Source: Clostridia bacterium
GTDB taxonomy: Bacteria > Bacillota > Clostridia > Oscillospirales > Acutalibacteraceae
Assembly: GCA_017552845.1 (NCBI GenBank)
Contig: JAFZOE010000087.1
Coordinates: 1 to 10,592 of the forward strand
Direction of reading: 5' to 3'
Length of the DNA stretch: 10,592 nt
Part shown: piece after piece, positions 7,691-10,592 of the stretch
Position numbering within the stretch: position 1 is the first letter of the stretch
Layout of the letters: every line of letters starts with the position of its first letter
The notes under the pieces: generated by a model
What the model saw: the letters and a program-made list of their open reading frames with translations, nothing else
What the model was told of the DNA's origin: nothing
The model's database searches: none
Program-made: the position numbers and the translations under genes

Positions 7691-7746
7691 CCGTTATATA
7701 CCTCTTTATATAAAACCCTTTTATTTTCGCTTGAATCAGCCTTAAT

Positions 7747-7775
7747 ATTATAATATAGAAAATAGAACTTTTCAA
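7747..7775 (-). promoter_or_regulatory. Strong SigA promoter of the adhesin gene
   Basis: On the - strand, TTGAAA (7775-7770), a 17-base spacer and a perfect TATAAT (7752-7747) precede the adhesin start. Transcription would begin near 7740, giving a leader of about 50 bases. It lies entirely in the gap after the zinc-ribbon gene stop (7783). No terminator hairpin is visible in that gap, so read-through from the upstream genes is also possible. Confidence 0.82.
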
Positions 7776-7782
7776 CCGCTAA

Positions 7783-8271
7783 TTAAAACATATCGAAATA
7801 ACCGATACCGAACCTCGCCACGATAACGATAATGCTGCTCACCAGGACCAAAATCGCCGCCCGTCTTGCGAGCTTTGCCGCTTCGCTGTCCTTTCCCTTT
7901 GTGAGCTTCAGGATAATCAGCGGACCGACCACCGGAAAAAACAGCGAAATCAGTATCGAGACTATAATCGCGGCCTGCGGCGGTATCTCCGTATCATCCG
8001 AAAACACGGTCTGCTGAGCGGACGAAGTTCTTTCCGTTCCGTGATAATGCCCGCCGCCGTTTGTGTATTTTTCAAGCGCGGGATCGCAGTATTCGCCTGT
8101 TTTCCTGCCCTCTTCGAAATCGTTATGATACCCGCCGTTCCATTCTCTTTCGGCGCGGGGATCGCATACTTCCTCCTCACCGCCGGAAGGGAAAAGCATC
8201 CCTCCGCATATCGGGCACTTCAGATCCTTTTCTTCTGTTTTGTATCCGCAGCTTCCGCATATTTTTTTCAT
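7783..8271 (-). CDS. Zinc-ribbon protein with C-terminal transmembrane segments and an internal duplication
   Basis: This is a 162-residue protein. The N-terminus has a four-cysteine zinc ribbon, CGSCGY...CPICGG (Cys5, Cys8, Cys19, Cys22). The middle (about 31-97) is acidic, hydrophilic and holds two related stretches: CDPRAEREWNGGYHND (36-51) and CDPALEKYTNGGGHYHG (62-78). Two hydrophobic helices follow (about 99-123 and 137-157), separated by a basic loop, so the ribbon and repeats probably face the cytoplasm as a hairpin membrane protein. This zinc-ribbon-plus-membrane layout is common in Firmicutes proteins of unknown function. ATG 8271 is preceded by AGGTGATATT; the TGA of the upstream small gene lies within that site, so the two are probably translationally coupled. 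Confidence 0.87.
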   Translation of the reverse strand: MKKICGSCGYKTEEKDLKCPICGGMLFPSGGEEEVCDPRAEREWNGGYHNDFEEGRKTGEYCDPALEKYTNGGGHYHGTERTSSAQQTVFSDDTEIPPQAAIIVSILISLFFPVVGPLIILKLTKGKDSEAAKLARRAAILVLVSSIIVIVARFGIGYFDMF

Positions 8272-8275
8272 AATA

Positions 8276-8515
8276 TCACCTGATTCCGGATGAGTTCATT
8301 TCTTCAATTTTATTCAAAATTTCCTGTTCTGTATTGCTTTCTAATACAATTTTGTAAAGCTGTTTCGCGATTGCTTCCCATTCCTCTTCCGGTTTTGAAA
8401 TCACTTGGTCTGCTATCGCCCGCTCTGTATCGTATGACAAATTTTTCTCGTATGAAATCTCTGTAAGCCGTACCGTGTATTCCGTTGCTGGATTGTAGCC
8501 GCTTAGCATTTTCAA
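8276..8515 (-). CDS. Small hypothetical acidic helical protein
   Basis: This is a 79-residue protein that I do not recognise. I chose the TTG at 8515 because AAGGAG lies 8 bases upstream; the in-frame ATG two codons later would have a 14-base spacing. The second half, EEEWEAIAKQLYKIVLESN and TEQEILNKIEEM, reads as amphipathic helices. No signal peptide, membrane segment or cysteine motif is visible, so it should be cytoplasmic. An overlapping frame (8519 to 8310) also opens with TTG but gives a basic, disordered-looking peptide and is rejected. It is the first gene of a short operon with the zinc-ribbon membrane protein and may act with it. Confidence 0.72.
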   Translation of the reverse strand: MKMLSGYNPATEYTVRLTEISYEKNLSYDTERAIADQVISKPEEEWEAIAKQLYKIVLESNTEQEILNKIEEMNSSGIR

Positions 8516-8540
8516 TCAAAACTCTCCTTCTGTATTTCTA

Positions 8541-8568
8541 ATCTTCACAATAAAATCTTCACAATAAG
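8541..8568. repeat. 14-bp tandem repeat in the leader of the small-protein gene
   Basis: ATCTTCACAATAAA (8541-8554) is followed directly by ATCTTCACAATAAG (8555-8568), 13 of 14 identical. The core ACAATAA occurs a third time at 8569-8575. It lies between the predicted leftward promoter and the TTG start, so it would be transcribed in the leader. It may be an expression-tuning element or replication slippage. Confidence 0.85.
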
Positions 8569-8603
8569 ACAATAAAACTTTTAATATAAATTTTGTCAGA
8601 TAA

Positions 8604-8632
8604 AACATAGCATATTTGCACATTCAAGTCAA
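8604..8632 (-). promoter_or_regulatory. Candidate promoter of the small-protein/zinc-ribbon operon
   Basis: On the - strand, TTGACT (8632-8627), a 17-base spacer and TATGTT (8609-8604) are present. A TG one base before the -10 makes it an extended -10 promoter, which compensates for the imperfect hexamer. It gives a leader of about 80 bases to the TTG start at 8515. Confidence 0.55.
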
Positions 8633-8639
8633 CAGCGGC

Positions 8640-8654
8640 GTGCAATTATTGCAC
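8640..8654. promoter_or_regulatory. Perfect inverted repeat, candidate operator
   Basis: GTGCAAT-T-ATTGCAC is a perfect 7-bp inverted repeat around one base. It lies 7 bases upstream of the leftward -35. Related half-sites occur in the same gap: TTTGCAC at 8615-8621, within the leftward promoter spacer, and ATTGCAC at 8712-8718, about 22 bases upstream of the rightward -35. The arrangement suggests a dimeric regulator acting on one or both operons; no regulator gene is adjacent. Confidence 0.55.
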
Positions 8655-8740
8655 ACCGGGCAAAGGCGGATTCCCGATTTTTAAGCTCAAAAATGGAGAT
8701 AAGGCAGAAGAATTGCACGGCCGAAACTCTGTAAAATCTA

Positions 8741-8770
8741 TTGACCGCCCGCATTGTTTCGGGTTATAAT
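8741..8770 (+). promoter_or_regulatory. SigA promoter of the glycoside-enzyme operon
   Basis: TTGACC (8741-8746), an 18-base spacer and a perfect TATAAT (8765-8770). The predicted start is near 8777, giving a leader of about 70 bases before the ATG at 8848. Confidence 0.78.
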
Positions 8771-8847
8771 TATTTAAATAAACTTGACTATATCCATAAG
8801 CGTTTTTGTATCGTTTACACCTTTCAGAACATAAGGAAGGAATATGT

Positions 8848-10008
8848 ATGCAGCAGATTTTTCAGAGAATAACGGCGGCGTTTCTTTCGCTGCTTACCCT
8901 GCTCGGACTGTCGCTGAATCCTCAGCGGCCGGTTGTTGACGACCCCGAACCCGTCAATATTCCTCAGCCCGATTACGCTGCGCTTGCCGCCGAAGAGGCG
9001 GACTGGCTGTGGAAACAGCAGCTTCCGAACGGAGCGATAGCTTTTTATTACCGCGATAACGGCGAGGTTACGGTCAACCCGTATTTTTCCGCCTTTGCCG
9101 CCATCGCGCTGACCGCCTATGACGGCTCGCCCGAAGCGGGAGAGAGAATAAAGCGGTTTATCGAATGGTATTTTGCTCATCTGAACACTAAAAACGACAA
9201 TATTATCCCCGGCACGATTTATGATTACACAATCACCATGAAAAACGGTGAAATCGTTTCCGAGGAATCGACAGGCAAATATGATTCCACCGATTCATAC
9301 AGCGCGTTTTTCCTCCGCCTGCTGTGGGATTACGCCGAGCACTACGGCGACACAACGCTTCTCAGGGAGCACGCCGCCGAAATCAGAACTCTGCTTAATG
9401 TAATATATGCCACAAGGGTTTTCGGCTACACCTTTGCCAAGCCCTCGGACCTTCATCTGTATCTTATGGATAACTGCGAGGTCTATGCAGGAGTCTGTGC
9501 GGCAGAGAAAATCGGCGCCGCAATCGGTGACACGGAGTTGCAGAAGAAAGCCGCCAAAGCCGCGGATGTTTACCGCACGCGGTTTATGAAAGACTGGTAT
9601 CGCGACGGCAGATTTACCTATCAGAAAGTTATTTTCGGGCCGTTCGGCCTGCTTGATTATGACCCGCTTTTCTCCTGGGATAATTTTTATCCCGATGCCG
9701 CCGCGCAGGTTTATCCCGTGCTGTGGGATCTGATTTCACCGGACAGCCCCGAGGCAAAGCTCGTCTATGAGAATTTCTGCAGCAGCTGGAAATGGGAATC
9801 AATGGAATATGTCCGCAGCGGAGTAGAGGTGTTTTACTGGGGAGCACTTGCTCTCGCGGGAGCGAAAATGGGCGACACCGAAAGGGTAAACACCTATCTT
9901 TATTACTACGGCCAGCGCGTTAATCCCGACCGAGCCTATCCGCTCTACTGCTTTGATTCCGCTATGGTGCTCATGGCGCTTATCACGATGATGAATCCGC
10001 AGGGATGA
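8848..10008 (+). CDS. Secreted (alpha/alpha)6 six-hairpin glycosidase-like protein
   Basis: The frame is open from a TTG at 8806, but AAGGAAGGA lies just before ATG 8848, so I chose that start (386 residues). The N-terminus MQQIFQRITAAFLSLLTLLG is a signal peptide or signal anchor, followed by a proline-rich stretch. The rest is helical, with recurring aromatic and acidic motifs at helix ends: ADWLWKQQLPNGAIAFYY, NPYFSAFAAIALTAYDG, DSTDSYSAFFLRLLWDYAEHYGD, LMDNCEVYAGVCAAEKIG and SWDNFYPDAAAQVYPVLW. This rhythm of paired helices fits the six-hairpin glycosidase fold. The DSTDSYSA and MDNCEVYAG motifs (Asp146, Asp149, Asp208, Glu211) are the likeliest active-site positions. The exact CAZy family and substrate cannot be set by eye. 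A GH39-like gene follows 33 bases later with a similar signal sequence, so the two probably work on the same external glycan. Confidence 0.8.
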   Translation: MQQIFQRITAAFLSLLTLLGLSLNPQRPVVDDPEPVNIPQPDYAALAAEEADWLWKQQLPNGAIAFYYRDNGEVTVNPYFSAFAAIALTAYDGSPEAGERIKRFIEWYFAHLNTKNDNIIPGTIYDYTITMKNGEIVSEESTGKYDSTDSYSAFFLRLLWDYAEHYGDTTLLREHAAEIRTLLNVIYATRVFGYTFAKPSDLHLYLMDNCEVYAGVCAAEKIGAAIGDTELQKKAAKAADVYRTRFMKDWYRDGRFTYQKVIFGPFGLLDYDPLFSWDNFYPDAAAQVYPVLWDLISPDSPEAKLVYENFCSSWKWESMEYVRSGVEVFYWGALALAGAKMGDTERVNTYLYYYGQRVNPDRAYPLYCFDSAMVLMALITMMNPQG

Positions 10009-10041
10009 ACTTATATTTAAAAAATTGGGGAGAGCGATTTT

Positions 10042-10592
10042 ATGATTCAGAAAGTAACCGCCGTTTTTACGGCAATTCTCGCATTCCTGACCGCTTTTTC
10101 GCAGACGCTGTTTACGCCGGATGTAATCAGGATTGATTTCGATAATATTGTTGACGAAATCAGACCGGTTCACAATATCGGCAGGATGCCCGAATATGTA
10201 ATTGACAGCGAAGTGAACAGCCTTTTCACCGAGGCAAATATGACCTCGTGCAGAACTCACGATATAAACTGCACCGATATTCACCGCATTTTCCCCGATT
10301 TTTCAAAGGATGTAAACGACGAAAGCTCATATAGCTTTACCGAATGCGACGATGTAATTGCATCAATCGTCGATACGGGTATGGAGCCTTTCTTCCGCCT
10401 CGGAATATGCTGGAGCAACCCCGTTACGGAACGTGAACATCTTATGCCCCCTGCCGACTATACAAAATGGTCGCAGATCTGCGAGCATGTTATTCTCCAC
10501 TATAATGAAGGCTGGGCGGACGGTTTCAATTACGGCATCGAATACTGGGAAATATGGAACGAGCCCGAAAACAGCGACGATATCGCGGATAA
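10042..10592 (+). CDS. GH39-like secreted glycoside hydrolase (3' end missing)
   Basis: ATG 10042 follows GGGGAGAG at about 8 bases; the frame stays open to the window edge, giving 183 visible residues. The N-terminus MIQKVTAVFTAILAFLTAFS is a signal peptide or anchor. After it comes a (beta/alpha)8-type domain: LFTEANMTSCRTHDI (61-75), DIHRIFPDF (79-87), SIVDTGMEPFFRLG (108-121), KWSQICEHVILHYNEGW (142-158) and GIEYWEIWNEPE (165-176). The WNEPE motif is the clan GH-A acid/base signature, with Glu174 as the predicted proton donor; the nucleophile glutamate would lie beyond the window. The RTHDI...IFPDF...FFRLG...IEYWEIWNEP order is typical of GH39-related enzymes (beta-xylosidase and relatives), but the substrate is not determined. 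It is in an operon with the upstream (alpha/alpha)6-like gene. Confidence 0.86.
   Translation, partial: MIQKVTAVFTAILAFLTAFSQTLFTPDVIRIDFDNIVDEIRPVHNIGRMPEYVIDSEVNSLFTEANMTSCRTHDINCTDIHRIFPDFSKDVNDESSYSFTECDDVIASIVDTGMEPFFRLGICWSNPVTEREHLMPPADYTKWSQICEHVILHYNEGWADGFNYGIEYWEIWNEPENSDDIAD

Larger units (their letters stand above)
8516..8847. other. Divergent intergenic regulatory region
   Basis: This gene-free stretch of 332 bases separates the leftward small-protein operon from the rightward carbohydrate-enzyme operon. It holds a tandem 14-bp repeat, a candidate leftward promoter, a perfect inverted repeat with extra half-sites, an AT-rich imperfect inverted repeat (ATTTTT/AAAAAT, 8677-8694), a good rightward promoter and both ribosome sites. 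I see no tRNA, riboswitch-like fold or credible small gene in it. Confidence 0.8.

Noticed and set aside
8310..8519. Alternative frame of the 79-residue gene starting at TTG 8519
   Set aside because: Ribosome-site spacing is too short and the peptide is basic and low in hydrophobic order; the other frame gives regular helices and couples to the next gene.
8784..8812. Second rightward promoter (TTGACT at 8784-8789)
   Set aside because: At 17-base spacing the -10 would be TGTATC, a poor match, and the upstream TTGACC/TATAAT pair is much better.
8806..8847. N-terminal extension of the (alpha/alpha)6-like protein from TTG 8806
   Set aside because: The extension includes the ribosome site AAGGAAGGA and would place charged residues before the signal peptide.
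9799..10284. 161-codon - strand frame over the end of the six-hairpin gene and the start of the GH39-like gene
   Set aside because: It is antisense to two genes with clear starts and enzyme motifs.

Overview
The window looks like chromosome from an anaerobic, probably gut-dwelling clostridial Firmicute (Oscillospiraceae/Ruminococcaceae-like). The evidence is moderate GC content, strong AGGAGG-like ribosome sites, SigA-type promoters, an LPxTG sortase substrate, a lipobox lipoprotein, and small secreted protein families that I recall as typical of gut Clostridia. The assignment is inferred from style and protein families; there is no rRNA or tRNA here to anchor it.

Layout. (1) Bases 1-2067 (+) hold the 3' part of a very large, probably exported protein. 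It carries several divergent copies of a beta-rich module that resembles the MABP/beta-prism repeat. It ends at a perfect-palindrome bidirectional terminator (2080-2113). (2) Bases 5198 to 2129 (-) form a tightly packed four-gene operon: a seven-transmembrane LytS-type sensor kinase, a response regulator with a SARP/OmpR-like winged helix, a single-pass membrane protein, and a lipoprotein. Successive stop and start signals overlap or abut. (3) Bases 7690 to 5357 (-) encode a 777-residue cell-wall-anchored adhesin with a thioester domain, two CnaB/SpaA-like domains and LPETG. It has its own strong promoter and a terminator. (4) Bases 8515 to 7783 (-) encode a 79-residue hypothetical protein and a zinc-ribbon membrane protein. 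(5) Bases 8516-8847 are a divergent regulatory region with promoters on both strands, a perfect GTGCAAT/ATTGCAC inverted repeat with further half-sites, and a 14-bp tandem repeat. (6) Bases 8848-10592 (+) hold two secreted carbohydrate-active-type genes: an (alpha/alpha)6-like protein and the start of a GH39-like glycoside hydrolase that runs off the window.

Taken together this is a cell-surface neighbourhood: a covalent-adhesin candidate, a large repeat surface protein, a sensor/regulator pair with exported partners, and secreted glycan-processing enzymes. That the two-component system controls the surface genes is inference from position only. No CRISPR array, insertion sequence, tRNA, rRNA or phage gene was seen.
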